64,000 nt of DNA from Nocardiopsis potens DSM 45234 (GTDB lineage: Bacteria; Actinomycetota; Actinomycetes; Streptosporangiales; Streptosporangiaceae). Of this stretch, positions 9,099 to 16,236 are shown piece after piece. Below the pieces are notes generated by a model that was given only the letters and a program-made list of their open reading frames with translations, did not search any database and was not told where the DNA came from. Made by a program: the position numbers and the translations under genes. The stretch is taken from NCBI RefSeq assembly GCF_000341105.1, contig NZ_ANBB01000047.1:1-64000 (forward strand), read 5' to 3'. How positions within the stretch are numbered: position 1 is the first letter of the stretch; the number at the start of each line of letters is the position of its first letter.

Positions 9099-9992
9099 TC
9101 AGCGCAGGTCGCCGACGTCGGGGGCGGTGAAGCCGTGCGGCGGGAGGGAGGCGGCGCCGAGGGCGAGGGCCACCTGGTCGGCGGAGGACCACCCGGTGCC
9201 GTCCGGGGCGTGCAGGGCGGCGGCGACGCTGGGCGGGGCCAGCACCCCGATGACGCCGCCGTGCACCGCGAAGACCTGGCCGGTGACGCCGGCGGCCGCT
9301 TCCGAGGCGAGGTAGCAGACCAGCGGGGAGACGTGCTCGGGGGCGAGCGGGTCGGGGCCGTCGGCGGGGGGCGGCCCGAACACGCCGGCGGTCATGCCGG
9401 TGCGGGCGCGGGGGCAGATCGCGTTGGCGGTGACGCCGTACCGGCGCAGGCTCTGGGCGGTGGAGGCGGTGAGCGCGGCGATGCCGCCCTTGGCGGCGGC
9501 GTAGTTGGGCTGGCCGGGGGAGCCGAGGAGGAACGCCTCGGAGGCGGTGTTGACGATCCGGCCGTAGACCGGACCGCCGGCCTCCTTGGCGCGGGCCCGC
9601 CAGTGCGCGGCGGCCGCCCGGGAGGTGGCGAAGTGCCCTCTGAGGTGGACCCGCAGCACGGTGTCCCAGTCCTCCTCGGCCATGTTGAACAGCATCCGGT
9701 CCCGGGTGACGCCGGCGTTGTTGACCAGGATGTCCAGCCCGCCGTGGAGTTCGGCGGCGGTGGCCACCAGCCGTTCGGCGGCGGCGGTGTCGGCGGCGTC
9801 GCCGACCAGGGCGGCGGCCTGCCCGCCGGCGGCGCGGATCTCGGCGGCGACCTCGTGCACCTCCTCGCCGGCGTCGTTGAGCACCAGGCGGGCGCCGTGC
9901 GCGGCCAGGGCGAGGGCGTGCGCGCGGCCGAGGCCCCGGGCGGCCCCGGTGACGGCGGCGGTCCGGCCGTCCAGGCGGGTGGAGGCGGTCAT
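9099..9992 (-). CDS. Short-chain dehydrogenase/reductase, candidate beta-oxidation dehydrogenase
   Basis: A 297-residue classical SDR: cofactor motif TGAARGLG (residues ~16-23), NNAG (~91-94), and the catalytic Ser-Tyr-Lys in TASEAFLLGSPGQPNYAAAKGG. The C-terminal ~50 residues extend beyond the usual SDR core. It resembles the hydroxysteroid/3-hydroxyacyl-CoA dehydrogenases found with steroid and fatty acid catabolism. AAAGGA lies 5 bases before the ATG. It sits 43 bases after the MBL hydrolase gene on the same strand, behind an operator-like palindrome, and next to an igr-like steroid operon, so a role in side-chain degradation is plausible but unproven. Confidence 0.85.
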   Translation of the reverse strand: MTASTRLDGRTAAVTGAARGLGRAHALALAAHGARLVLNDAGEEVHEVAAEIRAAGGQAAALVGDAADTAAAERLVATAAELHGGLDILVNNAGVTRDRMLFNMAEEDWDTVLRVHLRGHFATSRAAAAHWRARAKEAGGPVYGRIVNTASEAFLLGSPGQPNYAAAKGGIAALTASTAQSLRRYGVTANAICPRARTGMTAGVFGPPPADGPDPLAPEHVSPLVCYLASEAAAGVTGQVFAVHGGVIGVLAPPSVAAALHAPDGTGWSSADQVALALGAASLPPHGFTAPDVGDLR

Positions 9993-10035
9993 GGGGGTCC
10001 TTTCTCGGCGGGGTGCGTTTCTCGGCGGGGCGCGT

Positions 10036-11052
10036 TCACGGGCGCTGCCAGAGCAGGACGCCGCCGGGGCCCCGGGAGGGCGCGGCGCGGCCGCGCCGCT
10101 CCAGGGTGCGCAGGTGGGCGGCGGTCTCGGAGGCGGCCATCCGGCGGGCCCGGACGGACATGGCGTCCCAGCCGCGGCTCCACGGCAGGGAGGCGGTGAG
10201 CTCCCACAGGGTGAGCGGGGCGGGGCCGAGCGCCCCGGCGAGGACGTCCAGCCGCTCCTCGTGGTGGGCGATGATCTCGCGGGTGCGCCCGGGGAGGTCG
10301 TCGAAGCGGCGCTCGTGCGCGGGCAGCGCGTGCGCGGCGCCGATGTCGGGGATGAGGGCGAGGGAGTCGAGGAAGGAGCCGAGCGGGTCGCGGTCGTCGG
10401 GGCCGCCGCCGGGCTCGGTGAAGGGGTAGAGGCCGATGTGCGGGGTGATCCGGGGCAGCACGTGGTCGCCGGTGAACAGGTGGTCGCCGTCCTCCAGGTG
10501 CAGGCAGATGTGGCCGGGGGAGTGGCCGGGGGTCCACACCGCGCGGAGCTTGCGGCCGGGGGCGTCGACCAGTTCGCCGTGGGCCAGCGCGGTGTCGGGC
10601 AGGGCGGGCGGGTCCATCCGGGTGTCGAGCAGGGCGTAGGCGGCGACCTCCTCCTCGGGGGCGCCGGCCAGCCGCAGCTGGGCGGTCTCGGTCTCGTCCT
10701 GGAGCAGGCCGCCGAGCGCCTCGATCCGGCGGAGCACGTCGATGTCGGCGTGGTGCATGGCGATCCAGCAGCCGGAGGCCTCGCGGACCCGCCCGGCCAG
10801 GCCGGCGTGGTCGGGGTGGAAGTGGGTGACGACGACGCCGTGCACCCCGGACGGGTCGGCGCCGATGGAGCGGAGCCCGGCGGTGAGCGCCCGCCAGGAG
10901 TCCTCGTGCTGCCAGCCGGCGTCGACGAGCACCGGGCCGCGCGGGGTCTCCAGGGCGTAGACGAGGGTGTAGCCGAGGGGGTTGCCCGGGATGGGCACCG
11001 GGATGCTCCAGATGCCGTTGCCCAGGTCCTCCACGGGTGGGGTGTCCCGCAT
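10036..11052 (-). CDS. Metallo-beta-lactamase-fold hydrolase
   Basis: A 338-residue MBL-fold protein with the zinc motif THFHPDHAG, a downstream GHSPGH histidine and FTGDHVLP aspartate, followed by a C-terminal helical/winged-helix extension (LTLWELTASL, ETAAHLRTLERRG). Such proteins hydrolyse thioesters, lactones or similar; here a CoA-thioester substrate is plausible from the neighbours. The start at ATG 11052 has GAAAGG 8 bases upstream; the ATG at 11082 lies inside the operator-like palindrome and has no ribosome site. It heads a two-gene unit with the SDR. Confidence 0.83.
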   Translation of the reverse strand: MRDTPPVEDLGNGIWSIPVPIPGNPLGYTLVYALETPRGPVLVDAGWQHEDSWRALTAGLRSIGADPSGVHGVVVTHFHPDHAGLAGRVREASGCWIAMHHADIDVLRRIEALGGLLQDETETAQLRLAGAPEEEVAAYALLDTRMDPPALPDTALAHGELVDAPGRKLRAVWTPGHSPGHICLHLEDGDHLFTGDHVLPRITPHIGLYPFTEPGGGPDDRDPLGSFLDSLALIPDIGAAHALPAHERRFDDLPGRTREIIAHHEERLDVLAGALGPAPLTLWELTASLPWSRGWDAMSVRARRMAASETAAHLRTLERRGRAAPSRGPGGVLLWQRP

Positions 11053-11081
11053 GCGCGCGGCCTTTCGTGCTCGTGCCGTCA

Positions 11082-11101
11082 TAGAACCGAATTCCGTTCT
11101 A
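11082..11101 (-). promoter_or_regulatory. Operator-like palindrome before the MBL-SDR unit
   Basis: TAGAACCGAATTCCGTTCTA is palindromic except at one symmetric pair. The outer half-sites TAGAAC and GTTCTA match KstR half-sites, but the spacer is 8 bases rather than the 2 of the TNNAACNNGTTNNA motif. It lies 30 bases before the preferred start and next to a TAGAGT -10-like hexamer. Confidence 0.55.
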
Positions 11102-11126
11102 CTCTACGGTGGAGCACTGCCCCGAT

Positions 11127-11155
11127 CACCGGGTCCTCTGGAGGGAGGCCCGGTG
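11127..11155 (-). terminator. Hairpin, probably the original ltp2 operon terminator
   Basis: CACCGGG (11127-11133) pairs with CCCGGTG (11149-11155), with a nested CCTC/GAGG stem. Before the tnpB insertion it lay ~55 bases downstream of the ltp2 stop codon, so it is best read as the terminator of that minus-strand operon. Confidence 0.6.
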
Positions 11156-11242
11156 TTTCAAGGCCGGGAGGGACCCAAGCGGTAGGCCTGTACTTTTCGC
11201 GTTCTGCTTACTCACGACTCCCTCTTGAGCCATGCTTTCCGT

Positions 11243-12496
11243 ATGCGGACGGCGTACAAGGTCCGGGCCTACCCGGACTCCGAGCAGGCGGCCCAGCTGG
11301 GCCGCACGTTCGGGTGCGTGCGCCTGGTGTGGAACAAGACCCTCGCGGAGCGCCACCGCGCCTACCACCAGCACGGCACCAAGACGTCGTATAAGCAGAC
11401 CGACCGGGCGCTGACGGGGTGGAAGAAGACCACCGACCTGGCGTTTCTGTCCGAGGTATCCTCGGTGCCGCTGCAGCAGGCCCTGCGCCACCAGCACACC
11501 GCGTTCGCCAACTTCTTCGCCGGACGCGCCCACCATCCCAGGTTCAAGAACCGTGACGGCCGCCAGTCGGCGCACTACACCAGGTCGGCGTTCCGCCTCA
11601 AGGACGGGTGTCTGTTCCTGGCCAAGCAGAAGAGGCCGCTGCGTGTGGCGTGGTCGTTCGACGATGTCGACATCGCGTCCCTGAACCCGACCATGGTCGT
11701 GGTGTCGCGGGAACCGGACGGCCGGTTCTATGTGACGTTCGCCGTCGAGACCGAGGACCCCGAACCCGCCCCCGACACCGGCGGCGAGGTCGGCATCGAC
11801 CTCGGAGTGAAAGAATTCGCGACCCTGTCCACCGGGGAGAAGATCGCCAACCCCGGACACCTGGACCGCAAGGCCGAGCGGCTTGCCCGCTACCAGCGAA
11901 TGACGGCCCGAAAGCAGCGCGGCTCGAACAACCGCCGCAAGGCGAAGCGCAAGGTCGCCGCGGCGCACAGGAAGATCCGCCATGCCCGCAACGACTTCCT
12001 GCACAAGACCTCGACGCGGATCGTCCGCGAACATGACGTGATCGTCATCGAGGACCTCAACGTGCACGGTATGACCGTCTCCGCGCGCGGAACCGTCAAA
12101 GAACCAGGCCGGAACGTCCGCGCCAAGGCCGGGCTGAACCGTTCGGTGCGCGATGCCGCCCTGGGGGAGTTCCGCCGACGGTTGGAATACAAGGCCGCCC
12201 GCGCGGGCCGCACCCTGGTTGTGATCGACCGGTGGTTCCCCTCTTCCAAGACGTGCTCGCGGTGCGGGCACCTGCTCAAGAAACTCTCGCTGAACACCCG
12301 GGCATGGACGTGCCCTGCCTGCCGCACCCGCCACGACCGGGACCTGAACGCGGCGAAGAACATCCTTGCGGCTGGTCGAGTCGCAGCCCGTGAACACGCG
12401 GGTGATGCCTGTGGAGCCGGTGTCAGTCGGCAAGGGTCCTCCCTTCCGCGGTCGGCGACGAATCAGGAAACCGCTGCCGTGAGGCAGTCCGCGTAA
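11243..12496 (+). CDS. tnpB: TnpB, RNA-guided nuclease of an IS605-family element
   Basis: A 417-residue TnpB (OrfB_IS605 type). The N-terminal helix-turn-helix/WED-like part (MRTAYKVRAYPDSEQAAQL) precedes a split RuvC domain with catalytic Asp186 (GIDLG), Glu270 (VIEDLNV) and Asp367 (DRDLNAAKN). The zinc finger CSRCG...CPAC lies between the last two. TnpB family members are guided by an RNA from the element's right end to cleave DNA next to the target motif, here expected to be TTAC. ATG 11243 matches the usual family N-terminus; an upstream in-frame ATG at 11225 is less likely. All catalytic residues are intact. Confidence 0.93.
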   Translation: MRTAYKVRAYPDSEQAAQLGRTFGCVRLVWNKTLAERHRAYHQHGTKTSYKQTDRALTGWKKTTDLAFLSEVSSVPLQQALRHQHTAFANFFAGRAHHPRFKNRDGRQSAHYTRSAFRLKDGCLFLAKQKRPLRVAWSFDDVDIASLNPTMVVVSREPDGRFYVTFAVETEDPEPAPDTGGEVGIDLGVKEFATLSTGEKIANPGHLDRKAERLARYQRMTARKQRGSNNRRKAKRKVAAAHRKIRHARNDFLHKTSTRIVREHDVIVIEDLNVHGMTVSARGTVKEPGRNVRAKAGLNRSVRDAALGEFRRRLEYKAARAGRTLVVIDRWFPSSKTCSRCGHLLKKLSLNTRAWTCPACRTRHDRDLNAAKNILAAGRVAAREHAGDACGAGVSRQGSSLPRSATNQETAAVRQSA

Positions 12497-12557
12497 GCGG
12501 AACCGTCCTGTCAGAGGCGGTCGGACTCCCCCTCCTTCAGGAGAGGGAGGAAGTCAA
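12400..12557 (+). ncRNA. Predicted omega (guide) RNA scaffold of the tnpB element
   Basis: In IS605 elements the guide RNA overlaps the tnpB 3' end and runs through the right end into flanking DNA. Here the stretch contains hairpins CCGC-GTAA-GCGG (near 12490) and CTCC-TTCA-GGAG near the end. Its 3' guide would start at 12558 (TCCCGGCTCAGC...), i.e. the ltp2 3' end. Position by family analogy only; the 5' end is not visible. Confidence 0.35.
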
Positions 12558-13723
12558 TCCCGGCTCAGCACCAGGCCGCTGGTGGGCACCCCCGTTCCTG
12601 CGGTGACCAGCACGTTGTGCACGGACGGCAGCTGGTTGGCGGCGGTGCCGCGGATCTGCCGGACCGCCTCGGCGATGCCGTTCATGCCGTGGATGTAGGC
12701 CTCGCCGAGCTGGCCGCCGTGCGTGTTGACCGGCAGCCGCCCGCCGATCTCCAGCCCGCCGTCGGCGGCGAAGTGCCGGGCCTCGCCGCGGCCGCAGAAC
12801 CCCAGCTCCTCCAGCTGGACCAGGACGAACGGGGTGAAGTGGTCGTAGAGCACGGCGGTCTGCACGTCGCCGGGCCCCAGCCCGGACTGGCGCCACAGCG
12901 CCTCGGCGACCACGCCCATCGCGGGCAGCCCGGCCATGTCGTCGGAGTAGAACGAGGTCATCGTCTGCTGGCCGGGCGCCGACCCCTGGGCGGCGGCGGA
13001 GACCACCGCGGGCGGGCGGCGCAGCGACCGGGCCCGCTCGGCGGAGACCACCACCAGCGCCACCCCGCCGTCGCTCTCCTGGCAGCAGTCGAGCAGCCGC
13101 AGCGGCTCCGCGATCCACCGCGAGGCCTGGTGCTCCTCCAGGGTGATCGGCCGGCCGTGGAACCAGGCCGCCGGGTTGGTCGCCGCGTGCCGGCGCGCCG
13201 CGACCGCCACCCGGCCGAAGTCCTCGCTGGTCGCGCCGGAGGCCGCCATGTACCGGCGGGCGCTCATCGCCACCCACGCGGCCGGGGTGACCAGGCCGAA
13301 CGGCACGTGCCAGCTCATCTCCAGGCCCTGGGAGGACGGGTTGCGGTGCGCCTCGGGCATCGCCCGGCCGAACCGGCGCCCGCTGCGCTCGTTGAACGCC
13401 CGGTAGGCCACCACCACGTCGGCCTGGCCGGTGGCCACCGCCATCGCGGCCAGGGCGACGGTCGCGCAGGCCGCGCCGCCGCCGTAGTCGATCCGGCTGA
13501 AGAACCGGAGCGGCCCGGCCCCGATCTCCCGGGCCACGGCGATCTCGGAGCTGGAGTCCTGGGAGAAGGTCACCATGCCGTCCACCTCGGACGGGGCCAC
13601 CCCGGCGTCGTCCAGCGCGTCCAGCACGGCCTCGGCGGCCAGCCGCAGCTCGGTGCGGCCGGACTCCTTGGAGAACTCGGTGGCGCCGATCCCGGCGATC
13701 GACGCCGCGCGCGACAGCCCCAT
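12554..13723 (-). CDS. ltp2: Ltp2, steroid side-chain aldol lyase (thiolase-like lipid-transfer protein)
   Basis: A 389-residue SCPx-type thiolase-superfamily protein matching M. tuberculosis Ltp2 across its length: IVGIGATDFS-like start (SIAGIGATEFSKESGR), YGGGAACATV, RWIAEPLRLLDCCQE, LYDHFTPF, LEELGFCG, and GGRLPVNTHGGQLGEAYIHG. Ltp2 with the ChsH2 DUF35 domain performs the retro-aldol cleavage that releases propionyl-CoA from the sterol side chain. The start overlaps the ChsH2-ChsH1 stop (TGATG). The TGA stop codon is supplied by the right end of an inserted tnpB element; before insertion the gene would have ended GAG-TAA one codon later in meaning (Glu instead of Asp). Confidence 0.93.
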   Translation of the reverse strand: MGLSRAASIAGIGATEFSKESGRTELRLAAEAVLDALDDAGVAPSEVDGMVTFSQDSSSEIAVAREIGAGPLRFFSRIDYGGGAACATVALAAMAVATGQADVVVAYRAFNERSGRRFGRAMPEAHRNPSSQGLEMSWHVPFGLVTPAAWVAMSARRYMAASGATSEDFGRVAVAARRHAATNPAAWFHGRPITLEEHQASRWIAEPLRLLDCCQESDGGVALVVVSAERARSLRRPPAVVSAAAQGSAPGQQTMTSFYSDDMAGLPAMGVVAEALWRQSGLGPGDVQTAVLYDHFTPFVLVQLEELGFCGRGEARHFAADGGLEIGGRLPVNTHGGQLGEAYIHGMNGIAEAVRQIRGTAANQLPSVHNVLVTAGTGVPTSGLVLSRD

Positions 13724-15012
13724 CAGCCCTCCCCCTCTTCCACGGTGACGGTCCCGGTGACGTGCGGGCCCAGCGAGTTGGTGCCGCGCACGGAGATCTC
13801 GGTGGCGGTGCCGGAGCGCTCCGCGGTGCCGGTGAGCAGCATCGAGTCCCCGGCGTGGTTGGGCGCGCCGAGCCGGATCGCGATCCGGCGCACCCGCGCG
13901 GCCGGACCGGCCCAGTCGGTGGCGTACCGCTGCACCAGCCCCTGGGTGGTCAGGATGTTCATGAAGACGTCGGCGGCGCCCTGGGCACGGGCCGCACCGG
14001 GGTCGTGGTGCACGTTCTGGAAGTCCCGGGTGGCCAGGGCCTGGGCGGTGATCGAGGAGCGGGTGAGCGGCAGGTGCAGCGCGGGCAGCGGCTCGCCGGT
14101 CCCCGGCCGCCACTGCGGCAGCACCAGGTCGGAGTCGACCCGCTCGAACTCCAGCCGCACCGGCATGCCCACGTGCACCTCGGCGGGGTCGGCGCCGACG
14201 ATGCCGCCGGTCACCCGGACCCCCTCGGGCAGCTCCACCACCGCGACGGCGAACGGCGCGGTGCGGCCGGGCACCGGCGGGTGGTGGTGCACCGTGTAGC
14301 TGTACACGGTGCCCGCCCCGGACGCGGTGACGTGGTCGGCCCCGGCGGACCGGCAGTGCGGGCAGAGCGGGCCGGGCGGGTGGCGCAGCGCCCCGCACCC
14401 GGTGCACCGGCGGATGCGCAGCTCGCCGCGGGCGGTGCCGTCCCAGAAGAAGTCGGTGTCGGCGCTGCGCGCGGGTCGCAGCGGGTGGCGCTCGGGTCGG
14501 GCCGGGCGCTGCGGCGGCGACTCCGGCGGGGCGAACTTGAGCACCCGGAACATCATCTCGCCCACCTGCTCCTCCCCGGAGTACCAGCAGGTGTGCCAGG
14601 TGAGGAAGTAGCCGGTGCCCATCGCGGTGCGCTTGGGGCCGGACAGCGAGCCGAACCGGGTGGTGGAGCGGAGCTCCTCGCCGAAGCGGAGCGGGCGGTG
14701 GTAGGTCTGGGCGCAGTCGGTGGCCACCACCCCGGTGCAGCCGTTGGCGTCGAACCACTCCAGCAGCCCGTCCACGGCCGACCCGGTCCCGGGCGGCTCC
14801 GGGTCCAGGCCGCGCATGGTCCACACCTGGAGCATCGCCGGCGGGGCCTCGCCGGCCTCGAGGTAGCGCGGGTTGGCGTCGCCCATGGCGTGCAGCCAGT
14901 GCCGGGCCGCCGGCGCGTTCACCGGGTCGGCGGCCCGGCCGCCGTCGACCTCGCCGAGGGCGCGGGCGGCCTCGGCCAGGGCGGTGAGCTCCTCGGGCGG
15001 GGATTCGGTCAT
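13723..15012 (-). CDS. ChsH2-ChsH1 fusion: MaoC hydratase / DUF35 / MaoC
   Basis: A 429-residue protein with three modules. A hot-dog MaoC-like domain spans ~25-165. A DUF35 zinc ribbon plus OB fold spans ~185-300, with Cys203, Cys206, Cys217 and Cys220. A C-terminal MaoC domain spans ~312-429 and carries the hydratase-type Asp330/His335 (RDFQNVHHDP). In M. tuberculosis these are two proteins, ChsH2 (Rv3542c) and ChsH1 (Rv3541c), forming the hydratase for the three-carbon side-chain acyl-CoA, with DUF35 partnering Ltp2. Gene order (FadE29, this, Ltp2) matches the igr operon. AAAGG lies 6 bases before the ATG. The substrate is inferred from orthology. Confidence 0.9.
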   Translation of the reverse strand: MTESPPEELTALAEAARALGEVDGGRAADPVNAPAARHWLHAMGDANPRYLEAGEAPPAMLQVWTMRGLDPEPPGTGSAVDGLLEWFDANGCTGVVATDCAQTYHRPLRFGEELRSTTRFGSLSGPKRTAMGTGYFLTWHTCWYSGEEQVGEMMFRVLKFAPPESPPQRPARPERHPLRPARSADTDFFWDGTARGELRIRRCTGCGALRHPPGPLCPHCRSAGADHVTASGAGTVYSYTVHHHPPVPGRTAPFAVAVVELPEGVRVTGGIVGADPAEVHVGMPVRLEFERVDSDLVLPQWRPGTGEPLPALHLPLTRSSITAQALATRDFQNVHHDPGAARAQGAADVFMNILTTQGLVQRYATDWAGPAARVRRIAIRLGAPNHAGDSMLLTGTAERSGTATEISVRGTNSLGPHVTGTVTVEEGEG

Positions 15013-15076
15013 CGGGCGCCTTTCTGCGGGTCCGCCCCCTCGGCGGGGGCACGGGCGGTGCGGGCGGCGGTGCGGG

Positions 15077-16225
15077 TCACCGCGGGGCCCGGGGCAGCCG
15101 GAGGCCGAGCGTGGCGATGAGCTCTCGCTGCACCTCGTTGACGCCGCCGCCGAAGGTCATCACCAGCGCCCCCTTGGCGGCGGTGTCGGCCTGCTCCAGC
15201 AGCGACCGGGTGGCCTCGTCGGCGGGGTCGCCGAACCGGGAGACGGTGTCGGCGACGATCCGCGGCACCTCCTGGAGCCGCTCGGAGCCGTAGACCTTGT
15301 TGGCGGAGGCGTCCGGGGCGCCCAGCCACCCGGTGTCGATCGACGCGGCGACCTGCCAGTTGAGCAGCTCGTTGACGCGCAGGTAGGCGTGGATCCGGCC
15401 GAGCGCGCGGCGCACCGCGGGCCGGTCGGCCCCGGGGGTGCTCCGCGCCCAGTGCAGGAACCGGTCGTAGAGCCGGGCGATGTTCCCGGACGGCCCGAGG
15501 GTGAGCCGCTCGTGGTTGAGCTGGTCGGTGATGATCCGCCAGCCGCCGTCGACCTCGCCGACCACCCGGCCGGCGGGCACCCGGACGCCGGAGTAGTAGG
15601 TGGCGTTGGTGTGGTGCCGGCCGTCGGCGGTGATGATCGGCGTCCAGGAGAAGCCCGGGTCGGAGGTGTCCGCGATGAGCAGCGAGATGCCCTTGTGCCG
15701 GGGGGCGTCGGGGGAGGTCCGCACGGCCAGCCAGACGTGGTCGGCGAAGTGCGCGCCGGAGGTGTAGATCTTCTGCCCGTCGACGGTGAAGCCGCCGCTC
15801 CCGTCGGGGACCGCGGAGGTGCGCAGCGCCGCCAGGTCGGTGCCGGCCTCCGGCTCGGAGTAGCCGATGGCGAAGTGCACCTCCCCGGCGAGGATGCCGG
15901 GCAGGAACTCCCGCTTGAGCTCCTCGGAGCCGTGCCGCTGCAGGGCCGGCCCGACCGTCTGCAGGGTGACCAGCGGGAACGGTACTTCGGCCCGGGTCAC
16001 CTCGTTGACGAAGACCTGCTGCTCCACGGCTCCCAGGCCGCGGCCGCCGTACTCGGCCGGCCAGCCCAGGCCGAGCATGCCGTCGCGGCCCATCCGGCGC
16101 ACCACCCGCCGGTAGACCTCGGGGTCGGCGGCGTCGCGGCGCTCGGCGTCGGTCATCACGGTGGCGAAGTAGGCGCGCAGCTCGTCGCGGAGCTTGCGCT
16201 GGGCGTCGGTGAGGTCGATGAACAC
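15077..16225 (-). CDS. fadE29: FadE29-type acyl-CoA dehydrogenase (ChsE2 subunit)
   Basis: A 382-residue acyl-CoA dehydrogenase closely resembling M. tuberculosis FadE29: FIDLT-QR start, RRMGRDG, GLGWPAEYGG, EQQ-FVNE, LQTVGP, HFAIGYSEPEAGTDLA, and the C-terminal TFGGGVNEV-RELIA. FadE28-FadE29 (ChsE1-ChsE2) form a heterotetramer that dehydrogenates the 2'-propanoate side chain of sterol-CoA; electrons go to Etf. It starts at GTG 16225 with AAGGAG six bases upstream, 11 bases after the stop of the FadD/FadE28-like fusion. It is the second gene of the igr-like operon. Confidence 0.92.
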   Translation of the reverse strand: MFIDLTDAQRKLRDELRAYFATVMTDAERRDAADPEVYRRVVRRMGRDGMLGLGWPAEYGGRGLGAVEQQVFVNEVTRAEVPFPLVTLQTVGPALQRHGSEELKREFLPGILAGEVHFAIGYSEPEAGTDLAALRTSAVPDGSGGFTVDGQKIYTSGAHFADHVWLAVRTSPDAPRHKGISLLIADTSDPGFSWTPIITADGRHHTNATYYSGVRVPAGRVVGEVDGGWRIITDQLNHERLTLGPSGNIARLYDRFLHWARSTPGADRPAVRRALGRIHAYLRVNELLNWQVAASIDTGWLGAPDASANKVYGSERLQEVPRIVADTVSRFGDPADEATRSLLEQADTAAKGALVMTFGGGVNEVQRELIATLGLRLPRAPR

Positions 16226-16236
16226 GCGCCGCTCCT

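Larger units (their letters stand above)
11212..12557 (+). mobile_element. IS605-family tnpB-only element
   Basis: A 1346-bp element carrying only tnpB. The left boundary follows TTAC (11208-11211) and the right end is TCAA (12554-12557), the same tetranucleotides known for IS608. A subterminal hairpin (around 12524-12555, CTCC-TTCA-GGAG core) precedes the right end. Joining the flanks at these boundaries restores an ltp2 reading frame ending GAG-TAA, strong internal evidence for the ends. No tnpA is present, so movement would need a transposase in trans. Confidence 0.8.

Noticed and set aside
11225-11243. Upstream ATG (11225) as tnpB start
   Set aside because: The family N-terminus corresponds to MRTAYKVRAYPDSEQ at 11243 and no ribosome site precedes 11225.
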